Positions 51,297 to 59,961 of a stretch of 64,000 nt of DNA are shown here, piece by piece (position 1 is the stretch's first letter; each line of letters opens with the position of its first letter). The notes below the pieces were generated by a model. The model saw only the letters and a program-made list of their open reading frames with translations, was not told the DNA's origin and searched no databases. The DNA comes from Streptomyces sp. DG1A-41 (lineage in GTDB: Bacteria; Actinomycetota; Actinomycetes; Streptomycetales; Streptomycetaceae). The stretch lies in assembly GCF_037055355.1 (NCBI RefSeq), contig NZ_CP146350.1, positions 6,223,001 to 6,287,000 on the forward strand. Reading direction: 5' to 3'. Position numbers and translations under genes: made by a program.

Positions 51297-52628
51297 GTGG
51301 AACTCTCCATGCTGGCCTCCCTCGGCACCATGCCCGAGCTGGCCCGCCAACTTTCCGGCCTGGGCGGTTGCACGAACCCTGTGCGCCTCGACGGCCACCG
51401 CACCGAGTACGCCGTCGACTCGACAACCGGAGAGATCGGGCGCGTCCTCCACCACCTCGACTCGTCCTCCCTGCCCGCCGGAAGCCTCCTCGTCCGCTGC
51501 AACAACCGTCGCGCCACCCGCTGTGCGGCCTGCGCGGAGGTCTACCGCCGAGACACCTTCCACCTGATCACCGCCGGACTCCGTGGCGGCAAGGGCACCG
51601 CCGAACAGGTCGGCACACACCCACGCGTCTTCGCCACCCTCACCGCACCGAGCTTCGGCCCCGTCCACAACCGCCCCTCCGGCGGGCGGCCCTGCCGCTG
51701 CGGTATCCGGCACGACGACATAGACCCGGACCTCGGTACGCCCCTCGATCCGGACACGTACGACTACGAGGCGGCCGTGCTCTGGAATGCCCACGCCGGA
51801 GCCCTCTGGCGGCGCTTCTCGATCTACCTGCGCCGTGAGATCGCCAAGCGCGCCGGACTCACCCAACGCGCGTTTCGGCATCACGCACGCGTGTCCTTCG
51901 CCAAGGTCGCCGAGTACCAGAAGCGGGGCGCCGTCCACTTCCACGCGGTCATCCGCCTCGACGGCCCGGAGGGCGGCGACACGGCCCCTCCCGCCTGGGC
52001 CTCCGTCGAGCTGCTGACCGACGCCATCCAGGCCGCCGTTACCGCCACCTGCGTCAACGGACCGGACATCGACGGCCGCGCCCACACCTTTACCTTCGGC
52101 CGTCAACTCGACGTGCGCACCATCCGCTCCGCCGACTTCGACGGCGGCCAGGAGGTGACTGAGCGGGCCGTAGCGGCGTACATCGCCAAGTACGCCACCA
52201 AAGGCGCCGAGACGGCAACCGGCACCCTGGACCGGCCGATCCGCTTCCTCGCCGAGCTGGCACAGGCTCGGATCACCGACCACGCCCGGCGCATGATCCG
52301 CACTGCTTGGACCCTCGGCGCCCGCAAGGATCTCGAACACCTCCGCTTGCGCGCCTGGGCCCACATGCTCGGCTTCCGCGGCCACTTCTCCACCAAGTCC
52401 CGCCGCTACTCCACCACCCTCGGCGCCCTCCGCGACGCCCGCGCCGAATGGCGCCGCGCACAAACCGCCACAGCCGCTCCCCAGGACGGAGAAACCACGC
52501 TCGTCCTCGCGCACTGGGTCTTTGCCGGCACTGGCTTGTCCGACGCCGAAGCCTGGCTTGCCGCATCCCTTGAACCCGCCCCCGGAACGGAAGGAGAACC
52601 GACATGGACCGCCGACGGGACGAACTGA
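51297..52628 (+). CDS. RepSA-type rolling-circle replication initiator
   Basis: 443 aa from GTG 51297. HUH motif with His214 and His216 (GAVHFHAVIRLDG), catalytic region with Tyr295/Tyr299 (AYIAKYATK), N-terminal Cys/His cluster (CNNRRATRCAACAEVYRRD, then PCRCGIRHDD). Family members usually begin about 10 residues earlier. Here the expected upstream start is ATC ATC at 51267-51272, directly after GAAAGGAAG, so either a non-standard ATC start is used or an ATG was lost. Its 3' end overlaps xis by 25 nt. Nicks the element origin for replication after excision. Confidence 0.85.
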   Translation: MELSMLASLGTMPELARQLSGLGGCTNPVRLDGHRTEYAVDSTTGEIGRVLHHLDSSSLPAGSLLVRCNNRRATRCAACAEVYRRDTFHLITAGLRGGKGTAEQVGTHPRVFATLTAPSFGPVHNRPSGGRPCRCGIRHDDIDPDLGTPLDPDTYDYEAAVLWNAHAGALWRRFSIYLRREIAKRAGLTQRAFRHHARVSFAKVAEYQKRGAVHFHAVIRLDGPEGGDTAPPAWASVELLTDAIQAAVTATCVNGPDIDGRAHTFTFGRQLDVRTIRSADFDGGQEVTERAVAAYIAKYATKGAETATGTLDRPIRFLAELAQARITDHARRMIRTAWTLGARKDLEHLRLRAWAHMLGFRGHFSTKSRRYSTTLGALRDARAEWRRAQTATAAPQDGETTLVLAHWVFAGTGLSDAEAWLAASLEPAPGTEGEPTWTADGTN

Positions 52629-52798
52629 TGACTGTCCCGCAGATCCTCGCCGAGCTCGGCGGAGTGTCCCGCCGAACCTTCTACCGCTGGCGGGAGCTGG
52701 GGCAGGCACCGGAAGCGATCAAGCTTCCGAATGGTGAGCTCCGCGTGTGGCGCAGTGACTTCAACGCGTGGCTCCACGGGCTCGCGGAGACGGCGTGA
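52604..52798 (+). CDS. xis: Excisionase (Xis), MerR-like HTH
   Basis: 64 aa from ATG 52604. HTH with wing: LMTVPQILAELGGVSRRTFY then RWRELGQAPEAIKLPNGELR and VWRSDFNAWL. Typical length for AICE Xis. It overlaps rep at its 5' end and the integrase GTG at its 3' end (GTGA), giving the rep-xis-int operon order of pSAM2-type elements. Confidence 0.88.
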   Translation: MDRRRDELMTVPQILAELGGVSRRTFYRWRELGQAPEAIKLPNGELRVWRSDFNAWLHGLAETA

Positions 52799-54177
52799 AG
52801 TCGCATGACGTGAGGGTGTGGGGCATCCGCAAGCGGCCGTACAAGACGCCGTCGTATGACGTGCGCTGGAAAGTCGGCGATGCCCCGCCGTTCTCGGAGA
52901 CCTTCCGGACCAAGGCACTCGCCGACAACTTCCGCGCCAAGCTTCTTCGGGCTGCGTAGAAGGGCGAGGCATTCGACACGGAAGCCGGTCTGCCGGACTC
53001 GATGACACCCGTCAAAGCGTCCCGTACCTGGTACGACTTCGCACGGGCGTACGTCGCCATGAAGTGGCCGCACGCAGCTCCGAACTCCCGCGACAGCCTG
53101 AACGAGACGATGACGCTCGTCACAACTCAGCTGTTAGGCGATCGCCCGGGGCGGCCAGCTGACGACGTCTTGCGCCGTGCGCTGCGGGGCTGGGCTTTCG
53201 TCGTCCAAGGCTCGGACGAGGAAGCTCCGCAGGTCGACATCGCGAACGCTCTTCGCTGGGTGGCCAAGGCCTCGCTGCCGTTGGCGACGCTCAAGAATCC
53301 GGCAGACATCCGCCGCGTCCTCGACTCACTCAAGCTCACGCTTTCCGGCGCTCCGGCCGCCGCCGAGACAGTACGGCGCAAGCGGGCGGTCCTCTTCAAC
53401 GCCCTGGCCTACGCGGTCGAACTGGGGGAGCTCCCGGAGAACCCGGTCACGCTCGTGAAGTGGAAGCCCCCGAAGGTGACCAAGGAAGTCGACCGCCGGG
53501 TCGTGGTGAACCCGCGGCAGGCACGTGAGCTCCTGGCCGCCGTCTCATACGTCGGCGGTTACCGCAGGGCCCGGGGGCGGCGCATGGTCGCGCTCTTCGC
53601 CTGCATGTACTTCGCTGGGCTTCGGCCGGCGGAAGCTGTGGCGCTGCGTCGTCCGGACTGCACGCTGCCGGAGACCGGGTGGGGTTCGCTGATCCTGGAG
53701 AAGACCCGGCCGACCGTTGGGAAGCGCTGGACCGGGACCGGGGAGGTTCACGACAACCGCGGCCTCAAGAATCGCCCTGCGAACGAAACGCGCATCGTCC
53801 CGATCCCGCCCCGTCTCGTCCGAATGCTCCTCGCCCACATCGAGGAGTTCGGCACCGCCAAGGACGGGCGGCTGTTCGCCAACGAACGCGGGGGAGTGGT
53901 CGCCTCCACTACGTACTGGCGCGTCTGGGACGAGGCCCGACACCTGGCGCTCACGCCGGAACAGGTGGCCTCGCCGCTGGCCGCTCGGCCGTACGACCTG
54001 AGGCACGCCGCGCTCTCCTCCTGGCTCAACGCCGGCGTCGACCCCACCGAGGTCGCGGAGCGCGCGGGCAACAGCGTCGAAGTGCTGCTGAGCCGGTACG
54101 CGAAGTGCCTCGACGGCCGTCAGGATGTCGCCAATCGCCGGATCGCCGCGTTGTTGGACGATGCCGTCCCTGAATGA
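52795..54177 (+). pseudogene. int: Tyrosine integrase interrupted by an in-frame TAG (codon 55)
   Basis: One continuous frame from GTG 52795 to 54177 (460 codons) apart from TAG at 52957-52959. Before the stop lies the arm-binding domain (VWGIRKRPYKTPSYDVRW, KALADNFRAKLLRAA); after it come KGEAFDTEAGLPDSM, the core-binding domain and the catalytic domain: YFAGLRPAEAVALRRPDC (first Arg), RPYDLRHAALS (HxxR) and LLSRYAKCLD (Tyr). CAG to TAG is the likely change. Translation might restart at ATG 53002, but there is no ribosome site and the product would lack arm binding. A spliced or suppressed product cannot be excluded. Confidence 0.85.
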
Positions 54178-54194
54178 CGTGACGGCCGTGTCCG

Positions 54195-54226
54195 AGCCCA
54201 ACCTACTCACGTGAGTAGGTTGGGCT
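54195..54226. terminator. Perfect 16-bp palindromic terminator after int
   Basis: AGCCCAACCTACTCAC immediately followed by its exact reverse complement, then TTCTTT. It lies 18 nt after the int stop. The perfect palindrome may act in both directions. Confidence 0.8.
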
Positions 54227-54387
54227 TCTTTGGATGCTGAGGCGAAGGAAGGCGTGGCAGATGATTGCCTGTGGCAACTCGAAGCAGTTCGCAGCGAGTA
54301 TCTGAACTAGGCCTGCCACCTGGCCCGGAGTCCCTGAGTACGGCACTGTGTCCCCGACTGATCGAGTCAGGCTAGGGGGAATTAGCG

Positions 54388-54921
54388 TTGTGGGAGCAGT
54401 TGCCAGCTTTGCTGGGTGTCGTAGTTGGAGCCGCGAGTTCCTACGTGGCGACGAACTTCACGGAGCGGAGCCGGTGGCGACGAGGCAGAGCCGAGCGGTG
54501 GGATGAAAAGAGGCTGGACGCGTATGCGTCCTACGCCAACACCCTGAAGCAGCAGCTGAGCGTTGCACAGCGCATGGGTGCGGCAAGAGGGTTTCCGCAT
54601 GCAGTGGACCCGCTGGATCCCGAACAGGGCATGGCGCAGCTTGCCGAGAATGAAGTACGGCGTGCAGCCGAGTGGGAATCTGTGCTGCTGATCGGCGACG
54701 CAGAAACAATCGGGGCGGCACGTAAGTGGCACGAAGCGGTTTGGAACGTTGAGCTGTACGCGCGCGGTCTGAAGGATGATCCTGCGGGATGGACAAGGGC
54801 CGTGCAGCAGGTGAGCCGAGCGCGTGACGCCTTCTATGTCCTTGCGCGACGTGATCTTGATATATCAGGGCCGCCTCCCCCTTCTGGTAACTGGCCGCGG
54901 GTCTGGCAGCAGGAGGACTAG
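54388..54921 (+). CDS. Unknown membrane-anchored protein between int and attR
   Basis: 177 aa from TTG 54388, seven nt after GGGGGAA. One N-terminal membrane segment (about 5-22, LPALLGVVVGAASSYVATNF), then a cytoplasmic helical domain with RWDEKRLDAYASYANTLKQQ, AEWESVLLIGDAETIGAARK and WTRAVQQVSRARDAFYVLAR. No family recognised. Similar small signal-anchored proteins are frequent singletons in Streptomyces. As the only gene between int and the tRNA it could be a cargo gene of the element, for example in immunity or exclusion, but this is only positional inference. Confidence 0.6.
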   Translation: MWEQLPALLGVVVGAASSYVATNFTERSRWRRGRAERWDEKRLDAYASYANTLKQQLSVAQRMGAARGFPHAVDPLDPEQGMAQLAENEVRRAAEWESVLLIGDAETIGAARKWHEAVWNVELYARGLKDDPAGWTRAVQQVSRARDAFYVLARRDLDISGPPPPSGNWPRVWQQED

Positions 54922-55115
54922 CTCGACGACAGGACCTGATCCCGATACCCCTTCGACACGCGGACCTGCGGCATGATGGCCCCTGGACTACGGTCCGGGG
55001 GCCTCGGCGTTTTCCGGCCCTGACCTGCGGGTTCCTGGCCTGCGGCCAGTCCACGGATAGTCCACGACACCCGACATACAGCCGCTCCGAGCGGCACACG
55101 CCTGCGTATACGCGA

Positions 55116-55152
55116 AGACCCCGTCCCAGCGAAAGCGCTGATGGCGGGGTCT
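55116..55152 (-). terminator. Terminator of the tRNA-Arg gene
   Basis: Inverted repeat AGACCCCG / CGGGGTCT with an inner stem AGCG/CGCT, 20 nt downstream of the tRNA 3' end in its own reading direction. It came with the element, because the original chromosomal hairpin is at 1010-1039. Confidence 0.65.
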
Positions 55153-55169
55153 TTGGGCACCTCAAACAA

Positions 55170-55216
55170 GGTGCCCCCGGCAGGATTCGAACCTGCGCAC
55201 ACGGCTCCGGAGGCCG
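55170..55216 (-). repeat. attR-type copy inside the tRNA-Arg gene
   Basis: 47-bp perfect repeat of 21488-21534. It supplies the tRNA sequence from the anticodon stem to the 3' end, so the gene stays functional after integration. The left flank to about 55070 also matches the left flank of the other copy. Confidence 0.93.
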
Positions 55217-55243
55217 TTGCTCTATCCCCTGAGCTACGGGGGC
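55172..55243 (-). tRNA. tRNA-Arg(CCG)
   Basis: 72 nt, folds into a full cloverleaf on the minus strand: acceptor GCCCCCG/CGGGGGC, D arm GCTC-loop-GAGC, anticodon arm ACGGC-CTCCGGA-GCCGT with anticodon CCG, variable loop GTGC, T arm GCAGG-TTCGAAT-CCTGC, discriminator A. CCA is not fully encoded (CC follows). It is the integration target of both elements; only its 5' half is original chromosome. Confidence 0.95.
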
Positions 55244-55405
55244 GTGTCGGTCGCGTTGCTCGCGGCGACGGATAGAACACTACCAGCTCCCCCGGAGTGG
55301 TCATGAACGGGTTTCCCCTGTCGAGGGCGGGGTTGCGGGTCCCCGGTCGGGGTGGAAGTGGGGAAAACCCGGACGCGGTGGCCGGGGCCGACCTACTCTC
55401 GAGTT

Positions 55406-55882
55406 GTGCCAGGCGTGTCGGGCCGGGTGCTTGTTGTGGACGACAACAAGGTCATCCGGCAGTTGATCAGGGTCAACCTCGAGCTGGAGGGGCTGGAGGT
55501 CGTGACCGCGGCCGATGGTGCCGAGTGTCTTGATGTCGTTCATCAGGTGCGGCCCGATGTCGTGACCCTCGACGTCGTCATGCCCCGGCTGGACGGGATC
55601 CGGACCGCCGCTCGGCTGCGAGCCGATCCGCGAACCCGTGACGTGCCGCTCGCCATCATCAGTGCCTGCACCCCGTACGAGGTCGAGGCCGGGCTCGAAG
55701 TGGGTGTCGACGCCTTTCTCGCCAAACCGTTCGAGCCGGCTGAACTCGTCGGGATGGTCCGGCAGTTGGTCGAGCGGGAGCGGAGCGGGGGGAGGCAAGG
55801 GGGCGCTGGTGGCAGTGCGCAGGCCTACGGGTCCGTCCTAGGTGCGGGGGAGGCCGAGCGGGCCGGGAGCGCCGGCGGTTGA
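55406..55882 (+). CDS. Stand-alone response-regulator receiver protein
   Basis: 158 aa from GTG 55406. Receiver domain: VLVVDDNKVIRQLIRVNLEL, phosphoacceptor Asp in VVTLDVVMPRLDG, conserved Ser/Thr-like IISACTPYE and the Lys in AFLAKPFEPAEL. A Gly/Ser-rich C-terminal tail of about 35 residues has no DNA-binding domain, so it works through protein contacts. It lies between the tRNA and nrtL, part of the conserved chromosomal flank. No kinase is adjacent. Confidence 0.87.
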   Translation: MPGVSGRVLVVDDNKVIRQLIRVNLELEGLEVVTAADGAECLDVVHQVRPDVVTLDVVMPRLDGIRTAARLRADPRTRDVPLAIISACTPYEVEAGLEVGVDAFLAKPFEPAELVGMVRQLVERERSGGRQGGAGGSAQAYGSVLGAGEAERAGSAGG

Positions 55883-56007
55883 TCCATCGGCTGCGCAGGG
55901 ATGGCCGTCCATGGCTGCGTACGGCTCCGCTGCATCCGCGTCCACATCCCGGACCTCCTCGAAACCGGTTCGCATATCCACCCCCCTCCTCCCATACGCT
56001 TGTCCTC

Positions 56008-57089
56008 GTGACCCCCGTCGAGCTCTCCCGCACCGTGCTGCACGCCGTGCGCCGCGCTGTCGACGAGGGTGAACTCAGCGTGACCGTGCCGGAGCGGGCG
56101 GTGGTCACTCCGCCGGGGCCGGGTGGCTGTGGCGACTACGCCACCAACATCGCCCTCCAACTGGCCGGTGCGGCGGGGCAGCCGCCGCAGCGCGTGGCCG
56201 AGATCCTGAGATCGCGGCTCGCCGGTGAGAACTCCATCGCCGATGTCGTCGTCACCGGGCCCGGATTCCTCAACTTCAGCCTGGAACGCAACGCCTCCGC
56301 ACTCCTCGTCGAGGAGGTCCTGCGGCGTGGGTGGCGGTACGGCCACGCCGAGGGGTTCAGTGGGACCATCGTGCGGCTCCGGTGCCCGGCAGAGGTTCGT
56401 GCCGTCGTCGTGACGGACGCCCTGGCCCGCGTGCTGCGCAGCCAGGGTGACGTCGTCCGCATCGAGCTCGACGGTCGGCCCGCGCCGGAGTGGGAGACCG
56501 TCCTCGGAGTCGACGGCAGTCGCCCCGGGAGTCATTCCGGCAGCCACCCCCGAAGCCCCTCCGCCGGCCCCGCGCCCTCCCCGACCTGGACGTCACCGTC
56601 CGCCCAGCCCCCGCCCCCGCCGACCCCCTTCCCCTCGGTCGCGACGCCGCCCGCTGGGCTCTGCTCTGTCCGGCCGCCCACGACCGGCCCCGGATCCCCG
56701 GCGACCATCTGGTCCAGCGGGAGACCAATCCTCTCTTCCGCGTCCGGTACGCCCACGCCCGCACCCGGGCGCTCCTGCGCAACGCCGCCGACCTGGGCTT
56801 CCACCCCGAGCCCGGCCCAGTGAGCGACGCGGAAGCCCTGCTCGCCGCACTCGGCGACCACCCCCGCATCCTCACCGCCGTCGCCGCCGACCGCGGCCCC
56901 GACCGCCTGGCCCGGCACCTCGTCGCCGTCGCCGACGCCACGCTGCCCCTGCTCCCCGCCGTGCTGCCCCTCGGTGACGAGAAACCCTCGGCCGCCCACC
57001 GTGCCCGGCTCGCTCTCGCCGAAGCCGCCGGGGCGGTGCTGGCCGGCGGCCTGTCCCTGCTCGGCATCGACGCACCCGACCACCTCTGA
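56008..57089 (+). CDS. nrtL: ArgS-related anticodon-binding protein NrtL, apparently frameshifted
   Basis: From GTG 56008 the first frame gives the ArgS-like N-terminal domain: [36 protein letters not shown] and [16 protein letters not shown], to about 56520. The anticodon-binding C-terminal part, [36 protein letters not shown] and [12 protein letters not shown], is in another frame ending at 57089. The frames meet in a Pro-rich linker around 56520-56600 that contains runs of four and five C. One missing base would explain it. The gene is usually intact upstream of lysA in Streptomyces, so an assembly error is likely. Full product about 360 aa. Confidence 0.75.
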
Positions 57090-57102
57090 AAGAGCACGCA
57101 GA

Positions 57103-58494
57103 ATGAGCCGTTCCGCACACCCCGCCGGGCCCCGTCACGCCGACGTCCTCCCCGAGGGCCACTACTCCGCCCCGCCCGCCGACCTCAATGTCCTGGACCC
57201 CAAGATCTGGGCGCAGACCGTGACGCGTGACGAGCACGGTGTCGCCACCGTCGGCGGGATCTCCGTCACGCGGCTCGCCGAGGAGTTCGGCACCCCGGCC
57301 TACATCCTCGACGAGGCCGACTTCCGGGCACGCGCGCGTGCGTGGCGCACCGCGTTCGGGACCGGCGCCGACGTCTACTACGCCGGCAAGGCGTTCCTCT
57401 CCCGTGCCGTCGTGCGCTGGCTGCACGAGGAAGGGCTGAACGTCGACGTCTGCTCCGGCGGCGAGCTGGCCACCGCCCTCTCCGCCGGCATGCCCGCCGA
57501 CCGCATCGCCTTCCACGGCAACAACAAGTCCGTCGACGAGATCACCAGGGCCGTCGAGGCCGGTGTGGGGCACATCGTGCTCGACTCCTTCCAGGAGATC
57601 GCCCGCGTAGCCCACATCGCGCAGAGCGTCGGCAAGCGGCAGAAGGTCCTGATCCGGATCACCGTCGGCGTCGAGGCCCACACCCACGAGTTCATCGCCA
57701 CCGCCCACGAGGACCAGAAGTTCGGCATCCCGCTGGCCGGCGGACACGCCGCCGAGGCCGTACGCCGTGCCCTCCAGCTCGACGGGCTCGAACTCGTCGG
57801 CATCCACAGCCACATCGGTTCGCAGATCTTCGACATGTCCGGGTTCGAGGTCGCCGCCCACCGGGTCGTCTCGCTGCTCAAGGACGTCCGCGACGAGCAC
57901 GGCGTCGAGCTGCCCGAGATCGACCTCGGCGGCGGGCTCGGGATCGCGTACACGAGCGACGACGACCCGCGCGAGCCGCACGAGATCGCCAAGGCGCTCA
58001 GCGAGATCGTCAGCCGTGAGTGCGAGGCCGCCAGGCTCCGCACGCCGCGCATCTCCGTCGAGCCGGGGCGAGCCATCGTCGGCCCGACCGCCTTCACGCT
58101 CTACGAGGTCGGCACCATCAAGCCCCTCGACGGGCTGCGGACGTACGTCTCCGTCGACGGCGGCATGTCGGACAACATCCGTACCGCGCTGTACGACGCC
58201 GAGTACAGTGTCGCGCTGGTCTCCCGCACCTCCGACGCCGAGCCGATGCTCGCCCGGGTCGTCGGCAAGCACTGCGAGAGCGGGGACATCGTGGTCAAGG
58301 ACGCGTTCCTGCCGGCCGACCTGGCGCCGGGTGACCTCATCGCCGTACCGGCCACGGGCGCCTACTGCCGGTCCATGGCCAGCAACTACAACCACGTGCT
58401 GCGGCCGCCCGTCGTGAGCGTGCGGGGCGGCGAGGCCCGGGTGATCGTCCGCCGTGAGACGGAGGAGGACCTGCTGCGTCTCGACGTCGGCTGA
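57103..58494 (+). CDS. lysA: Diaminopimelate decarboxylase
   Basis: 463 aa PLP enzyme that converts meso-diaminopimelate to L-lysine. Alanine-racemase-like barrel with the PLP Lys97 in [49 protein letters not shown] and the [12 protein letters not shown] block. C-terminal beta domain has [14 protein letters not shown] and the active-site Cys region [12 protein letters not shown]. Starts 13 nt after nrtL and leads the lysA-hom-thrC-thrB cluster for the aspartate family of amino acids. Confidence 0.97.
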   Translation: MSRSAHPAGPRHADVLPEGHYSAPPADLNVLDPKIWAQTVTRDEHGVATVGGISVTRLAEEFGTPAYILDEADFRARARAWRTAFGTGADVYYAGKAFLSRAVVRWLHEEGLNVDVCSGGELATALSAGMPADRIAFHGNNKSVDEITRAVEAGVGHIVLDSFQEIARVAHIAQSVGKRQKVLIRITVGVEAHTHEFIATAHEDQKFGIPLAGGHAAEAVRRALQLDGLELVGIHSHIGSQIFDMSGFEVAAHRVVSLLKDVRDEHGVELPEIDLGGGLGIAYTSDDDPREPHEIAKALSEIVSRECEAARLRTPRISVEPGRAIVGPTAFTLYEVGTIKPLDGLRTYVSVDGGMSDNIRTALYDAEYSVALVSRTSDAEPMLARVVGKHCESGDIVVKDAFLPADLAPGDLIAVPATGAYCRSMASNYNHVLRPPVVSVRGGEARVIVRRETEEDLLRLDVG

Positions 58495-58585
58495 GCGAGA
58501 ACGTCGAGACCGAGAAGCCGAAGGCCACGGGGCGGAAGATCTCCTGTCTGCCGCCTCCGAGAAGATGAAATAGACGTCTCACGAT

Positions 58586-58614
58586 CCGGACCGGGGGCAG
58601 AAACTCCCGTCCGG
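58586..58614 (+). terminator. Hairpin in the lysA-hom gap (terminator or attenuator)
   Basis: Inverted repeat CCGGACCGGGGG / CTCCCGTCCGG with a 6-nt loop, 48 nt before hom. No T tract. Could end lysA transcription or control read-through into hom. Confidence 0.5.
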
Positions 58615-58662
58615 TGAGTGAGACTGGTTCCACCGTCGAAGGTCATGAGGAAACGAGGTCGG

Positions 58663-59955
58663 ATGATGCGTACGCGTCCGCTGAAGGTGGCGCTGCTGGG
58701 CTGTGGAGTGGTCGGCTCAGAGGTGGCGCGCATCATGACGACGCACGCCGACGACCTCACGGCCCGGATCGGGGCGCCCGTGGAGCTGGCGGGCGTGGCC
58801 GTGCGGCGGCCCGACCGGGTCAGGGAAGGCATCGACCAGTCCCTCATCAGCACCGACGCCACCGCCCTGGTCAAACGCGGCGACATTGATGTCGTCGTCG
58901 AGGTGATCGGCGGGATCGAACCCGCGCGGACCCTCATCACCACCGCCTTCGAGCACGGCGCCTCCGTCGTCTCAGCCGACAAGGCGCTGCTCGCCCAGGA
59001 CGGGGCGGCCCTGCACGCCGCCGCCGAGGAGCACGACAAGGACCTCTACTACGAGGCCGCCGTCGCCGGTGCCATCCCGCTGATCCGGCCGCTGCGCGAG
59101 TCCCTCGCCGGCGACAAGATCAACCGGGTGATGGGCATCGTCAACGGCACGACCAACTTCATCCTCGACAAGATGGACTCGACCGGGGCCGGCTACCAGG
59201 AGGCCCTCGACGAGGCCACCGCCCTGGGATACGCCGAGGCCGACCCGACCGCCGACGTCGAGGGCTTCGACGCCGCCGCCAAGGCCGCCATCCTCGCCGC
59301 TATCGCCTTCCACACGCGCGTGCGCCTCGACGACGTCTACCGCGAGGGCATGACCGAGGTCACCGCCGCCGACTTCGCCTCCGCGAAGGAGATGGGCTGC
59401 ACCATCAAGCTGCTCGCCATCTGCGAGCGGGCCGAGGACGGGGCGTCCGTCACCGCGCGCGTGCATCCCGCGATGATCCCGCTGAGCCACCCGCTGGCCT
59501 CCGTGCGCGGCGCCTACAACGCCGTGTTCGTCGAGTCCGACGCCGCCGGGCAGCTCATGTTCTACGGCCCCGGAGCGGGCGGTTCCCCGACGGCCTCCGC
59601 CGTGCTCGGCGACCTCGTCGCCGTCTGCCGCAACCGGCTCAACGGCGCGACCGGACCGGGCGAGTCCGCCTACGCCGCCCTCACCGTGTCCCCGATGGGC
59701 GACGTCGTCACGCGCTACCACATCAGCCTGGACGTGGCCGACAAACCGGGTGTTCTCGCCCAGGTCGCGACCGTCTTCGCCGAGCACGGAGTCTCGATCG
59801 ATACGGTTCGCCAGCAGGGGAAGGACGGCGAGGCCTCCCTCGTCGTCGTCACCCACCGTGCGTCCGACGCCGCCCTCACCGGGACCGTCGAGGCGTTGCG
59901 CAAGCTCGACACCGTGCGTGGTGTCGCCAGCATCATGCGGGTTGAAGGAGAGTAA
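58663..59955 (+). CDS. hom: Homoserine dehydrogenase
   Basis: 430 aa from ATG 58663. NAD(P)-binding LKVALLGCGVVGSEV, then VVEVIGGIEPARTLITTAFE. Catalytic domain with YYEAAVAGAIPLIRPLRESL, RVMGIVNGTTNFILDKM and ALGYAEADPTADVEGFDAAA. C-terminal ACT domain (about 355-430) with VADKPGVLAQVATVFAEHGV for feedback control by threonine. Reduces aspartate semialdehyde to homoserine. Six nt separate it from thrC, so the two are cotranscribed. Confidence 0.97.
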   Translation: MMRTRPLKVALLGCGVVGSEVARIMTTHADDLTARIGAPVELAGVAVRRPDRVREGIDQSLISTDATALVKRGDIDVVVEVIGGIEPARTLITTAFEHGASVVSADKALLAQDGAALHAAAEEHDKDLYYEAAVAGAIPLIRPLRESLAGDKINRVMGIVNGTTNFILDKMDSTGAGYQEALDEATALGYAEADPTADVEGFDAAAKAAILAAIAFHTRVRLDDVYREGMTEVTAADFASAKEMGCTIKLLAICERAEDGASVTARVHPAMIPLSHPLASVRGAYNAVFVESDAAGQLMFYGPGAGGSPTASAVLGDLVAVCRNRLNGATGPGESAYAALTVSPMGDVVTRYHISLDVADKPGVLAQVATVFAEHGVSIDTVRQQGKDGEASLVVVTHRASDAALTGTVEALRKLDTVRGVASIMRVEGE

Positions 59956-59961
59956 CCAGCA

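Larger units (their letters stand above)
21488..55216. mobile_element. AICE-type integrative and conjugative element in tRNA-Arg(CCG)
   Basis: Bounded by perfect 47-bp repeats derived from the tRNA 3' half. Contains the full actinomycete ICE backbone: Int and Xis next to the tRNA, a rolling-circle Rep, small Spd-like membrane proteins, a TraB/FtsK translocase for double-stranded transfer, and two GntR regulators. The left half is cargo: a DISARM-like plus MORC restriction-modification island, two insertion sequences and an HNH/unknown cluster. The integrase has an in-frame amber codon, so it may no longer excise on its own. Confidence 0.88.

Noticed and set aside
58495..58662. T-box or threonine attenuator before hom
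   Set aside because: Only a simple hairpin is present; no leader peptide rich in Thr or Ile codons and no T-box consensus.
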